Part shown: in pieces, positions 50,940 through 59,197 of the stretch
Layout of the letters: each line of letters begins with the position of its first letter
Position numbering within the stretch: position 1 is the stretch's first letter
Source: CP2-2F sp034432555
GTDB lineage: Bacteria > Chloroflexota > Anaerolineae > Aggregatilineales > UBA2796
Direction of reading: 5' to 3'
Assembly: GCA_034432555.1 (NCBI GenBank)
Contig: DAOUBW010000047.1
Coordinates: 1-64,000 of the forward strand
DNA length: 64,000 bases
Program-made: the position numbers and the translations under genes
The notes under the pieces: generated by a model
The model's input: the letters and a program-made list of their open reading frames with translations, nothing else
Database searches by the model: none
Told to the model about the DNA's origin: nothing

Positions 50940-51641
50940 TTAGGCAGGTGCCTGCTCAGCGGCAGCCGCTGTGGTCGCCTCGGCAACGGTTGGCGTTATG
51001 CGGTTTTTTTGCGCTTCCTTGCGGAGCAGTTCAGCGTGGCGCGGATCAATGATGTCTGGACCGAGGATCGGTACGGGAATTTCCTCGCTGGGACCTGCAC
51101 CATACCATGGTACGCTGGCGCCCACGCCTAGCGATTGCCTCTCAATTTTCTTTTGCAGCGCAATCAGACCGTAGAGGAGCGCTTGCGGTGTGGGAGGGCA
51201 GCCCGGCACATAGACATCCACTGGCACATATTTATCAATGCCACTGACCACGTTATAGCCTTCTTTGAAAGGACCGCCGCCGGAAGCGCAGGCGCCCATC
51301 GCCAGCACGTACTTTGGCTCTGGCATTTGGTTATAGAGGCGCACAATCGGCACAATCATCTTTTTGGTGACGGTGCCGGAGACGATCATCAAATCTGCCT
51401 GACGTGGACTGGCGCGCATGACCTCCATGCCGAAGCGTGCCAAGTCGTAACGGCTGGCAGCCGTGGCGATCATTTCGATAGCGCAGCACGCCAAGCCAAA
51501 GAGCATGGGCCAAATTGAGCGGCTGCGCGCCCAGTTGTAGAGGCTGCTCAGGCTAGTGACTGCAATGTTGGACTGCATCTCCTCTGGCACGGGAATATCG
51601 GGGTGATGCAGTTCGCGTAGGTTGACCTCACCGTTACTCAT
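50940..51641 (-). CDS. nuoB: NADH-quinone oxidoreductase subunit B
   Basis: 233 residues; holds cluster N2, the last iron-sulfur centre before quinone. Conserved cysteines are in FGLACCAIEM, MGACASGGG and VPGCPPTP. A short N-terminal extension of about 20 residues (SNGEVNLRELHHPD) and an Ala-rich tail are extra to the core. Only nuoB, nuoCD and nuoI are here; nuoA, nuoH and the remaining membrane and NADH-module genes must be elsewhere or absent. Confidence 0.95.
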   Translation of the reverse strand: MSNGEVNLRELHHPDIPVPEEMQSNIAVTSLSSLYNWARSRSIWPMLFGLACCAIEMIATAASRYDLARFGMEVMRASPRQADLMIVSGTVTKKMIVPIVRLYNQMPEPKYVLAMGACASGGGPFKEGYNVVSGIDKYVPVDVYVPGCPPTPQALLYGLIALQKKIERQSLGVGASVPWYGAGPSEEIPVPILGPDIIDPRHAELLRKEAQKNRITPTVAEATTAAAAEQAPA

Positions 51642-51698
51642 GAAAAATCCTCCTCAACGCTGCCGCCGTGTGCGTGCAGCGCTATAACCCACAAGCAC

Positions 51699-51959
51699 TT
51701 AAAAACTGGCGTGTACTTCTTCCCACCACTCGCGCAGAATCTCGGTGAGCAGCTCTTCATTCGCCAACGCGGGATCGTCAGCAAAGTTGGGCAGCGCCAC
51801 AATCAGCGCCTGAAGCTGCTCCAGCCCGATCGAGTCTACATCAGCGTGTGGGTGCGCCGCCACGAGCGCCAAGACGATCTCATAGCTGGCTTCCCAGTAT
51901 AACTCATTTTGATAGTCTGCTTCTGCATTATATTCTAGCATGTTTAAGTAGGTTTTCAC
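51699..51959 (-). CDS. iscX: IscX-like iron-sulfur assembly protein
   Basis: 86 residues. The stretch from YWEASYEIVLALVAAHPHADV to LPNFADDPALANEELLTEIL and REWWEEV matches the IscX family, small acidic proteins that bind iron and the IscS desulfurase (E. coli counterpart: DFDDDPQASNEKILEAIL and WLDE). The extra N-terminal 20 residues are not part of the core. It lies 57 bases upstream of nuoB, whose operon codes for iron-sulfur proteins, which fits a cluster-assembly role. An in-frame ATG six codons later is an alternative start. Confidence 0.72.
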   Translation of the reverse strand: MKTYLNMLEYNAEADYQNELYWEASYEIVLALVAAHPHADVDSIGLEQLQALIVALPNFADDPALANEELLTEILREWWEEVHASF

Positions 51960-52036
51960 AGACGTTTGTGAATAGAAGTACAGATAGCATCTGCGCCATT
52001 ATGCCTTGAAAAAGGTGGCAAGGCAAACCGTTTGCC

Positions 52037-53710
52037 CTAGATGGTAACGCTAGGACGATATTCGCCAAAGACGCCGCGCAGCACGTTGCAAATCTCGCCC
52101 AGTGTTGCGTAGCGTTCTACTGCCTCAATAAACAGCGGCATGAGTGCTGCATCGCCGCGTGCTGCTGCCTCGATCTGCCCTACAATTTCGCTCACACGTA
52201 CCGAGTCGCGTTCAGCGCGGAGGGCTGCCAGCCGTTCGCGCTGCGCTTGCTCAATCGCCGCCGAGATGTGCATCGTCTCGATAGGCGGTTCTTCCGGCAC
52301 GCTGAACTTGTTCACACCGACCACAATCTGCTGCCCGCGTTCCACAGCCTGTTGGTAAGCATAGGCGGCATCTTGTATTTCATTTTGGATATAGCCGCGC
52401 TCAATGGCAGCCAACGCGCCACCGAGCGCGTCAATTTGCGCGATGTATTGGCGTGCGCGCTCTGTAATCTCATCGGTCAGCGCTTCCACGTAGTAGCTGC
52501 CGGCCATCGGATCAACACTATCGGCAACGCCGCTCTCATACGCCAAAATCTGCTGTGTGCGGAGCGCTACTTGCACGGCGTTTTCAGTGGGCAGGGCGAG
52601 TGCTTCATCCATGCTGTTAGTATGCAGGCTTTGTGTGCCTCCTAGCACGGCGGCAAGTGCCTGCACCGTGACGCGCGCCACATTGTTCATTGGCTGCTGT
52701 GCGGTGAGTGTGCTGCCACCGGTCTGGGTATGGAAGCGCAACTGCCATGAACGCGGATCGCGCGCGCCGAAACGCTCGCGCATGATGTGCGCCCACAGAC
52801 GCCGCGCTGCACGAAACTTCGCCACTTCCTCAAAGAATTGATTGTGTGCGTTGAAGAAGAACGAGAGCTGCGGCGCAAAGTCATCCACTGCCAAGCCTGC
52901 GTCAAGCGCGGCTTGCACATAGGCAATGCCGTTCGCCAGCGTGAAGGCAATCTCTTGCACGGCGGTGCTGCCCGCTTCGCGGATGTGATAGCCGCTGATG
53001 CTGATCGTATTCCAATTTGGCACATGCTGGCGGCAGAAGCGGAAAATATCTGTGATCAGGCGCATACTGGCAGACGGCGGATAGATGTAGGTGCCGCGTG
53101 CGATGTATTCCTTCAAAATATCATTCTGAACAGTGCCGCGCAGCTTGTGCATCGGTACGCCTTGCTGCTTACCCACCGCAATGTAGAGCGCTAACAAAAC
53201 TGCTGCCGGCGCATTGATCGTCATGCTGGTGCTGACCTGATCAAGCGGAATGCCTTCAAACAGGCGCGCCATATCCTGAAGGCTGCTGATGCTAACGCCT
53301 ACTTTGCCCACTTCGCCAAGCGCCATCGGATCATCAGCATCATAGCCGATCTGCGTTGGCAGGTCGAAGGCGACGGACAGTCCCATCTGCCCTTGCGAAA
53401 GCAGGAAGCGGTAACGCGCATTTGATTCCTCTGCAGTGGCATAGCCGGCGTATTGGCGCATCGTCCACAGCCTGCCGCGATACATGGTTGGCTGAATACC
53501 GCGTGTATACGGATATTCGCCGGGAAAGCCGACTTGCTCTAGGTAGTGTGCATCAGCATGTTTAGGCAAATACAAGCGCTGAATAGGAATACCTGACGAA
53601 GTTTGGAAGTCTGACGCACGCTCAGGCGCTTTTTTAAGTGTTTCGGCGAGCGTGGTTTGTTCCCAGCGCTGGAGCGCTTCCGCAAAGGTCACTTTTTCGT
53701 TCTCAGTCAT
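52037..53710 (-). CDS. Methylmalonyl-CoA mutase large (catalytic) subunit
   Basis: 557 residues, the TIM-barrel substrate domain of the coenzyme B12-dependent mutase converting methylmalonyl-CoA to succinyl-CoA. Motifs: FPGEYPYTRGIQPTMYRGRLWTMRQYAGYA, GLSVAFDLPTQIGYD, GVSISSLQDM, SMTINAPAAVLLALY, GTVQNDILKEYIARGTYIYPP, SISGYHIREAGSTAVQEIAF, RFHTQTGGSTLTAQQPMNN. The B12-binding domain is absent, so this is the split type whose small B12-binding subunit is encoded elsewhere. The start overlaps the stop of the CYTH gene by four bases (TTATGAC), which implies coupling. Not the icmF fused type. Confidence 0.93.
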   Translation of the reverse strand: MTENEKVTFAEALQRWEQTTLAETLKKAPERASDFQTSSGIPIQRLYLPKHADAHYLEQVGFPGEYPYTRGIQPTMYRGRLWTMRQYAGYATAEESNARYRFLLSQGQMGLSVAFDLPTQIGYDADDPMALGEVGKVGVSISSLQDMARLFEGIPLDQVSTSMTINAPAAVLLALYIAVGKQQGVPMHKLRGTVQNDILKEYIARGTYIYPPSASMRLITDIFRFCRQHVPNWNTISISGYHIREAGSTAVQEIAFTLANGIAYVQAALDAGLAVDDFAPQLSFFFNAHNQFFEEVAKFRAARRLWAHIMRERFGARDPRSWQLRFHTQTGGSTLTAQQPMNNVARVTVQALAAVLGGTQSLHTNSMDEALALPTENAVQVALRTQQILAYESGVADSVDPMAGSYYVEALTDEITERARQYIAQIDALGGALAAIERGYIQNEIQDAAYAYQQAVERGQQIVVGVNKFSVPEEPPIETMHISAAIEQAQRERLAALRAERDSVRVSEIVGQIEAAARGDAALMPLFIEAVERYATLGEICNVLRGVFGEYRPSVTI

Positions 53711-54324
53711 AAAGTTCGGTCAGCCTCTGTAAGTAGGGCGTGCGCGAGATCGGCACGCGCCAGGTGGCGAAAATTTTCAAAGGTTAGGTCGTGGAAGGGT
53801 AAGCGCAGCCGTTCGCGCACGCTGAAGAACAACTCGCTGTAACTTTGAGCGAAGCGTGGTGCATCCGCCATGCCGAGCTGTGTAATGACGGCTTCAAGGG
53901 CGGTGATCGAGGCGCTTTCTACCTCCACAAAATCACCGAAGGGCAGTTCATCCAGCACCACTTCGCAATTATCCAGACGGTAAGTGGTGCGAAACTTCTC
54001 GTAGCGCCACGCAACCTGAAAGCCAAGTGCCTGCAAAAGCTGATCTGTCGTCTCAAAGTCGCTCACGCTGATCTCTAGCTCAGTGCGTGTGCGCGGATCA
54101 TCGCTATGCGGTGCTTTGAAGGTCAGGCGCGCAGCGGCATCTTGGCGCAAACGCAACACTTGCCCTTGTGCGCTCAGGCTGCCATCAGCGCGGTCGTAGC
54201 GCAAATTGCGCTCTGCCGTGCGTGGGCTGTGCAACTGTGCGCCAAGCGCGGCAAGGCGTGCAGCAACGGCAGCCAGATCAGATGCCCACAGTTTAATCTC
54301 GGTTTCGGTGTGTGAGGTAAGCAC
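53707..54324 (-). CDS. CYTH domain protein (class IV adenylate cyclase/triphosphatase-like)
   Basis: 205 residues. The signature HTETEIKL starts the CYTH beta-barrel tunnel, with the Glu-rich ExExK motif at residues 5-9. Other tunnel strands: RYDRADGSLSAQGQVLRLRQD, RLTFKAPHSD, RTELEISV, YEKFRTTYRLDNCEVVLDELPFGDFVEVE. Such proteins hydrolyse inorganic triphosphate or thiamine triphosphate, or cyclise ATP; the activity of this member cannot be told. GTG at 54324 has GGAG seven bases upstream and fits the family N-terminus; the longer open frame to 54381 is rejected. Confidence 0.87.
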   Translation of the reverse strand: MLTSHTETEIKLWASDLAAVAARLAALGAQLHSPRTAERNLRYDRADGSLSAQGQVLRLRQDAAARLTFKAPHSDDPRTRTELEISVSDFETTDQLLQALGFQVAWRYEKFRTTYRLDNCEVVLDELPFGDFVEVESASITALEAVITQLGMADAPRFAQSYSELFFSVRERLRLPFHDLTFENFRHLARADLAHALLTEADRTL

Positions 54325-54410
54325 AGCGCTACTCCATCGGTGTTTAAGCCGATTATGGCGCGAGAGTGGTGGATACGTCAAGAAGCGGTGCTGAGTGTGC
54401 CGAATTAGGC

Positions 54411-54536
54411 TATACTAGTTGTTCCTGACCGCGGTAAGCAGGGCTAACTGTGGAAGCCCTCAAAGCACTTTTATAAGGCAGAGAATGTTCCTACGCGGAC
54501 GGGCTTAGCGTAGAAAATTGCAGATCGTTTGTCCGC
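54411..54536. ncRNA. Possible structured small RNA in intergenic region
   Basis: About 210 bases between the CYTH gene and the GT-C-like gene hold no convincing ORF. On the plus strand TATACT (54411-54416) resembles a -10. Inverted repeats follow: AGGGCT (54440-54445) with AGCCCT (54455-54460), CTACGC (54491-54496) with GCGTAG (54508-54513), and an outer GCGGAC with GTCCGC. A plausible RNA is about 120 nt long, but I recognise no family (not clearly 6S, SRP or a riboswitch), and the strand is uncertain since both flanking genes are minus. Confidence 0.3.
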
Positions 54537-56177
54537 CTAATCAGTTCTGGCGCGCACCGTGAGGTGTGCGGCTTCCACTTCAGCAAGTGTGCCGCCGTTC
54601 ACGGTGGCGCGCACACGCAGCACCGCAGCGCCATCAGGCATATCAGGCGGCAAGCGCAAAGCATGATAGGTATCAAAAGTGCCTGCGCCGAACACATTCG
54701 CGGCAAACTCGGCGCGTTGTTCTGCCTGACTAAGCCTGATCTGCACTGTGATCGGACGGCTGGCAGGCCGTTTGACTTCCCAACGCAAGCGCACACGCAG
54801 CAGATCGCCACCCGTGCCAAGTTCGGTCGTCGGCTCTGCCTCGTGCAGGTGTAAATCAGGGCTGAACGCCTGATCCACAATGAAAACGCGCCCTAGAAAG
54901 CCCGTGATTGGCAGTGCGCGCTGGAAGAAACGCTCAGATTGATAAGGTGTATAGCCAAGCATTGTAAAGGCATCGGTATAGCGCCAGTCGTCCTCGGCAT
55001 GGGCAAGGTAGAGCATATCAGGCGCGTAGCGCACCAGCGCCGAGTGCAGATCGCCACGCTCCAACATACGGCGCAGGTCAGGCTGCAAGCTGCCATCCAG
55101 CGCGATCAGCTGTTGATCTAAGCGCCATCTTTGGTAGAACACCGAGTCTTTACGTGGCACGGCAACGCTCTGCGTCCCTTCTGGCACAGAAAACAAAGGC
55201 GGCAATGCACCCGGCGCCATGAACATACTGAGTGCAATCACAGATGTGCCGACCGCCACACCAACACCCAGCACGCTCACGATTGGCGCACGCTGAAACA
55301 ACCTGCCCGCCAAAAGCGCTGCGGCAGGCACAATCAGGGCGTAGGTGAAGCCGCCTTCCAGCCGAAACACACCGCCCCAAACACCCACATAGAGTGCAAT
55401 CCACGCGCCAAGCAGCGCAATGAACGGCTCGCGGCGCGCCTGCCACCACATCGGCAATGCAGCCAAGAGCAGCAGTCCGATCAAAGGCAGCGAGAGCGCA
55501 TCCTCAGCAGGTGGCACGCTGCGCCGAAAAGTGAGCAAGCCTTCCACAAAGCGCACATCCAAGCCATAGTGCAGCCACAGCGCGGCGAATGCCGCACCCA
55601 ATGCCGCCGCCAACGCCAGTGTGAAACGCCATGCTTTGCCCTGCTGCGCCGCATAGAGCGCCATTAGCGCGATCACCACAAGCACCTCTATGCCGCACAA
55701 TGCCGCTGCTGCAAAGGCAAGCCCTGCCCAACGCCAGCGCCCTTGCTGCGCCAAGAGTAAGCCTAGTAATGCAAGTGCCGTCATTGGCGGATAGCCCATG
55801 CCGGCAGCAATCCATAACGGATAGGCAAGGATGAAAATGCCTGCCACCAACAGCCGAAATGCACTGGTGAGCGCTGCGCTTTCTGACAAGGAGTAGAGAC
55901 AGGCAGCACCAAGCGCTAGGCTCAGGGCGAATACGGCATCCGCGCCGATGAGGGCTTGCGCTAACATAGGCAGCGGCGCAGCCATCAGCAGTGTGTTCTC
56001 GCCGCGGTTGAAGACAAGCTGCCCTGTGCTGCGAAACTGCTCAGCATAGCGGGCGATGATCAGCCGATCATCGGGTAGGCGGGCAAAAAATGAGGCAGCC
56101 ATCAAACCAATCAGCAGGGCGACAAGCGCCACCGCAAAAGGCATCGGATCAAAGACGCGCACAGAGCGTTCAGCCAT
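54537..56177 (-). CDS. GT-C fold glycosyltransferase-like membrane protein
   Basis: 546 residues with about 11 predicted membrane helices in the first 340 residues and a C-terminal extracytoplasmic beta-rich domain (about 420-546). The first loop reads DDRLIIARYAEQFRSTGQLVFNRGENTLLMAAPLPML, equivalent to the DD-containing loop of GT-C lipid-sugar-dependent transferases (compare DDAYITFRYA...GEPVEG). The catalytic Asp pair seems present. It probably transfers a lipid-linked sugar to an extracellular acceptor, but the donor is unknown and the family match is moderate. It stands alone on the minus strand. Confidence 0.65.
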   Translation of the reverse strand: MAERSVRVFDPMPFAVALVALLIGLMAASFFARLPDDRLIIARYAEQFRSTGQLVFNRGENTLLMAAPLPMLAQALIGADAVFALSLALGAACLYSLSESAALTSAFRLLVAGIFILAYPLWIAAGMGYPPMTALALLGLLLAQQGRWRWAGLAFAAAALCGIEVLVVIALMALYAAQQGKAWRFTLALAAALGAAFAALWLHYGLDVRFVEGLLTFRRSVPPAEDALSLPLIGLLLLAALPMWWQARREPFIALLGAWIALYVGVWGGVFRLEGGFTYALIVPAAALLAGRLFQRAPIVSVLGVGVAVGTSVIALSMFMAPGALPPLFSVPEGTQSVAVPRKDSVFYQRWRLDQQLIALDGSLQPDLRRMLERGDLHSALVRYAPDMLYLAHAEDDWRYTDAFTMLGYTPYQSERFFQRALPITGFLGRVFIVDQAFSPDLHLHEAEPTTELGTGGDLLRVRLRWEVKRPASRPITVQIRLSQAEQRAEFAANVFGAGTFDTYHALRLPPDMPDGAAVLRVRATVNGGTLAEVEAAHLTVRARTD

Positions 56178-56245
56178 AACATACCACCATTCAGGGCAAC
56201 CAACAGGCAGCCATTATAGCACGGCACGCGCTGTGCGGTGTTCGG

Positions 56246-57301
56246 CTAGGGCAGTGGCGGCAGAATGCTCTCGATCAGGGCGCGCTGCGGCTCCAGCCAG
56301 GGTGGCAATCTAAGCGTGCTGCCAAGCGCCTCAAGCGGCTCATCCACCGTAAAGCCGGGATCAATCGTCGCTAGTTCCACGATATGCCCATCAGGATCGC
56401 GTGTGTAGATGCTCTTGAAGTAGACGCGCTCCATCACCGGCGAGACGGATAAGCCCGCCGCGATCAGTTTTTCGCGCCATTCAAGCTGCACTTCGGCATT
56501 GGGCAAGCCAAAAGCGAAATGGTGCGTTTGCCCTGTGCCAATTTGGGCGCGGCGCGACCCGCTAGGGCGCTCAAAATAGGTGATGAGCGTGCCGGGCGCG
56601 CCTTCGCCAACGCCCCAGTACCAGTGCGGCGCACCGAGATTATCGAAATCTTCGGTCATTTTGACGAGGCGCAAGCCGAACAATTCGCCATAATAGGCGT
56701 GTGTGCGCTGAATATCGCTGCAAATGGCAGAGATATGGTGCAAGCCGCGTGTAAGCGCCATATCGGGCGTGATTGCCTCAATCGGCTCTGCCCACATCTC
56801 GGCGGCGATTGCCTCTGCATCACGGTGGCGAGCGGTGAGTTCGGGCGGCGGCACCTGATGGACTGTGCCGAGTGATTCAGGCGCTTCATCGACCATAAAG
56901 CCGGGCGTGTTGGTGGCAAGTTCCACAAGGCAGCCGTCCGGATCGCGGAAATAGATCGACTCAAAATATTTGCGGTTATAGATGCCGTCTACACGCACAG
57001 CATGGTCATGTAGCCAGCGCTTCCACTTCAGCAAGGCGGTGCGGTCTGGCACTTGCAGAGCAAAGTGATGCGTGCCGCCAATGCCCGCTGCACCACGCGG
57101 TGCGTTTCCCCACTCAAAAAAGGTGATGGCGCTGCCGGGCGTGCCTTCATAGTTGCCAAAATAGATGTGATAGCTATCGGGCGCATCAAAATTGATCGTT
57201 TTTTTGATGAAGCGCAAGCCGAGAATGCGTGTATAGAACGCTACGGTGCGTGCCGCATCGGCACAGACTAACGTAATGTGATGCCAACCAAGACTTGTCA
57301 T
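56246..57301 (-). CDS. VOC family ring-cleaving dioxygenase/glyoxalase-like protein
   Basis: 351 residues made of two vicinal-oxygen-chelate domains. First: WHHITLVCADAARTVAFYTRILG, THHFALQVPD, DGCLVELATNTPGF. Second: LHHISAICSDIQRTHAYYGELFG, THHFAFGLP, DGHIVELATIDPGF. His, His and Glu metal ligands are present in both. The family includes MhqO-type hydroquinone dioxygenases of Gram-positive bacteria, so ring cleavage of quinol-type compounds is likely, though the substrate is not shown. A 17-base gap separates it from the FHA gene on the same strand. Confidence 0.88.
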   Translation of the reverse strand: MTSLGWHHITLVCADAARTVAFYTRILGLRFIKKTINFDAPDSYHIYFGNYEGTPGSAITFFEWGNAPRGAAGIGGTHHFALQVPDRTALLKWKRWLHDHAVRVDGIYNRKYFESIYFRDPDGCLVELATNTPGFMVDEAPESLGTVHQVPPPELTARHRDAEAIAAEMWAEPIEAITPDMALTRGLHHISAICSDIQRTHAYYGELFGLRLVKMTEDFDNLGAPHWYWGVGEGAPGTLITYFERPSGSRRAQIGTGQTHHFAFGLPNAEVQLEWREKLIAAGLSVSPVMERVYFKSIYTRDPDGHIVELATIDPGFTVDEPLEALGSTLRLPPWLEPQRALIESILPPLP

Positions 57302-57318
57302 GCGGATTGCTGTCTGCT

Positions 57319-57843
57319 CTAGGCTGGGCTTTCGTTGGCGCTAAAGCGCACGGTCATGGTCAGGCTGCCTAAGGTCAGTTCGTCGCCATCATTCAACGGA
57401 GTTGGCGCGTTCGGCTCAAGACGCTTGCGGTTGATGAAAGTGCCGTTGGAGCTGTTCAAATCGGTGACGAGAAATTGCGTGCCGTTATAGCTGATCACAC
57501 AATGCTCGCGGGAGACGCCGCGTTCATGCCCGCCAAAGCGCGTGAGATCGAAGCGTGCCATATCAGGGCTGTTAAGGTCTATGCGCCCTAACACAACCGA
57601 AGTGCCTTCCTCAAAAATGAGGCGTTCGCTCAGACCGCGAATCTGGATTTGCAGGGTATGCTCGCTGATGGTGAGCAGTTCGTGTGTATCGCCGGGGCGG
57701 CGCTTCAGGCGGATCAAATCTGGGTTGATGCGGATGTGAACGGTGCTGGTGCGTGGATCAAACAAGATCATGCCACACTTGCGGCAGACCATCTCACCGG
57801 CACGGTAGGGCGTTTGGCAATTTGGGCATTTTAGGTCAGGCAT
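57319..57843 (-). CDS. Zinc-ribbon FHA domain protein
   Basis: 174 residues. An N-terminal zinc ribbon (CPNCQTPYRAGEMVCRKCG, four cysteines at about 6-24) is followed by a basic linker and a forkhead-associated domain (about 85-170): VVLGRIDLNSPD, GVSREHCVI, DLNSSNGTFINRKRLEP, LNDGDELTLG. The key Arg, Ser, His and Asn residues for phosphothreonine binding are present. FHA proteins of this type work with Ser/Thr kinases. The longer open frame to 57882 overlaps the divergent gene; the ATG at 57843 is the better start. Confidence 0.87.
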   Translation of the reverse strand: MPDLKCPNCQTPYRAGEMVCRKCGMILFDPRTSTVHIRINPDLIRLKRRPGDTHELLTISEHTLQIQIRGLSERLIFEEGTSVVLGRIDLNSPDMARFDLTRFGGHERGVSREHCVISYNGTQFLVTDLNSSNGTFINRKRLEPNAPTPLNDGDELTLGSLTMTVRFSANESPA

Positions 57844-57938
57844 AGCACACTTGTATTCTCTGCACCTGTTTGGCTTATGCACGTTCAGTCTTTATGATCT
57901 ACCATCATACATCAAATTTGAGAGGCGGTGAAAACTTT

Positions 57939-58982
57939 ATGGCAATCGCCGTAATTGGAGCAGGAATCGCAGGCTTGACGGCTGCCTATACACTTGGCGG
58001 CGAGGTGGTTGTCTTTGAGAAAAGCCGCGGCTTTGGCGGGCGGGCAGCCACACGTTGGTATGATCGACCAGGCGGGCGCGTATATGTTGATCACGGCACA
58101 CAATACCTCAGATCGGAGAGCAATCCGTTGCGCCGCTTGATGCTGCAAGAGTTAAGTAGTGCCGACCTTTCAGATATTGCGCGCCCAGTCTGGACGTTTG
58201 ACGCCCAGCATGTTATCCATGAGGGCGATCCTGAACAGAACGCTGTGCCGAAGTGGTCTTATCGGCATGGTTTGGCAACTTTAGGCAAATTGCTGGCAGA
58301 CTCACGGCGCTTTGAGGTGCGCCTGCGAGTGCGCATTGGCAAAATACAAGCGCACGCCGACGGGCGCTATCGTCTCTATGACACGGAAGGCAGCGCGCTA
58401 GGTGACTATGAGCAGGTTGTGATTGCCATTCCCAGTGGGCAAGCAGCCGATCTGCTCGCCGCCAGCGATCTGCCAGCGACCGAGAAAGCCATCTTGCAAA
58501 CGGCGCTTCAAACTGCCAGCTACCGCCGCTGCCTCTCGATTGCGCTTGGCTATGAGCGCGACCTTGCGCCGCGCCCTTTCTATGCATTGGTCAACAGTGA
58601 TAAACGCGATCCGATGGCATGGTTTGCCTATGAACATGATAAAATTGGTCATGCCGTGCGCGGGCAAGCGGTGGTTGTGGCGCAGATGAGCGGCGACTAT
58701 AGCCTTGCCCAATGGGAAAACGACAACGACGCCATTGTGAACGATGTAGCTGCCCATGCGTCCAAGCTGCTTGGCGAACGCCTGACCGATTTCGACTGGG
58801 CAGATATTCAACGCTGGCGCTACTCACAGCCAAACACTTTGGCAGCGGCAGACCAGCTAAACGGTGTGTTGCGCGGTTTGTGGTTCGCCGGTGACTATCT
58901 GCGCGGTGGCAGGGTGCATTTGGCTGCCGAGACGGGTGAAGCAGTGGCGCTGTCTATTCAGCAGGCGCACAGCGCATCCTAA
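57939..58982 (+). CDS. FAD-dependent oxidoreductase, renalase/amine-oxidase-like
   Basis: 347 residues. The N-terminus IAVIGAGIAGLTAAYTL is an FAD-binding Rossmann motif, and VFEKSRGFGGRAATRWYD supplies the E-K-x-R-G-x-G-G-R pattern of the NAD(P)-binding amine oxidase/renalase group. PGGRVYVDHGTQYLRSES follows, and GLWFAGDYLRGGRVHLAAETGEAVA gives the C-terminal FAD contact. The substrate is unknown. The ATG at 57939 matches the family start; the open frame from 57870 adds unrelated residues. A hairpin terminator is about 24 bases downstream. Confidence 0.82.
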   Translation: MAIAVIGAGIAGLTAAYTLGGEVVVFEKSRGFGGRAATRWYDRPGGRVYVDHGTQYLRSESNPLRRLMLQELSSADLSDIARPVWTFDAQHVIHEGDPEQNAVPKWSYRHGLATLGKLLADSRRFEVRLRVRIGKIQAHADGRYRLYDTEGSALGDYEQVVIAIPSGQAADLLAASDLPATEKAILQTALQTASYRRCLSIALGYERDLAPRPFYALVNSDKRDPMAWFAYEHDKIGHAVRGQAVVVAQMSGDYSLAQWENDNDAIVNDVAAHASKLLGERLTDFDWADIQRWRYSQPNTLAAADQLNGVLRGLWFAGDYLRGGRVHLAAETGEAVALSIQQAHSAS

Positions 58983-59005
58983 CGCAGAAGACGCCGGGAA
59001 AAGCC

Positions 59006-59046
59006 AAGAAGAATAATTGGCAGAACGCCAAATGTGTGTTCTTCTT
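59006..59046 (+). terminator. Nested hairpin downstream of the FAD oxidoreductase
   Basis: AAGAAGAA (59006-59013) pairs with TTCTTCTT (59039-59046), and within it TTGGC (59017-59021) pairs with GCCAA (59027-59031) around an AGAAC loop. The T-containing right arm could serve as a weak terminator. Confidence 0.4.
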
Positions 59047-59197
59047 TCAAGAACAGTCTGCACAAAAACAGTGCTGAAGCACAAATCGCGGTAAAATTGC
59101 TGTGTGCAGCGGGTCTCTTCAAGCCGCACCATATTATAATGAAGGGAGGCAGGCGGCGCAGCTACCTAAAATAGGCAAAGGGTGCCGCTGAACACTT

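Noticed and set aside
55131..55667. 178-codon plus-strand open frame
   Set aside because: Opposite to the GT-C-like membrane gene; Arg/Gln/His-rich composition is typical of an antisense frame.
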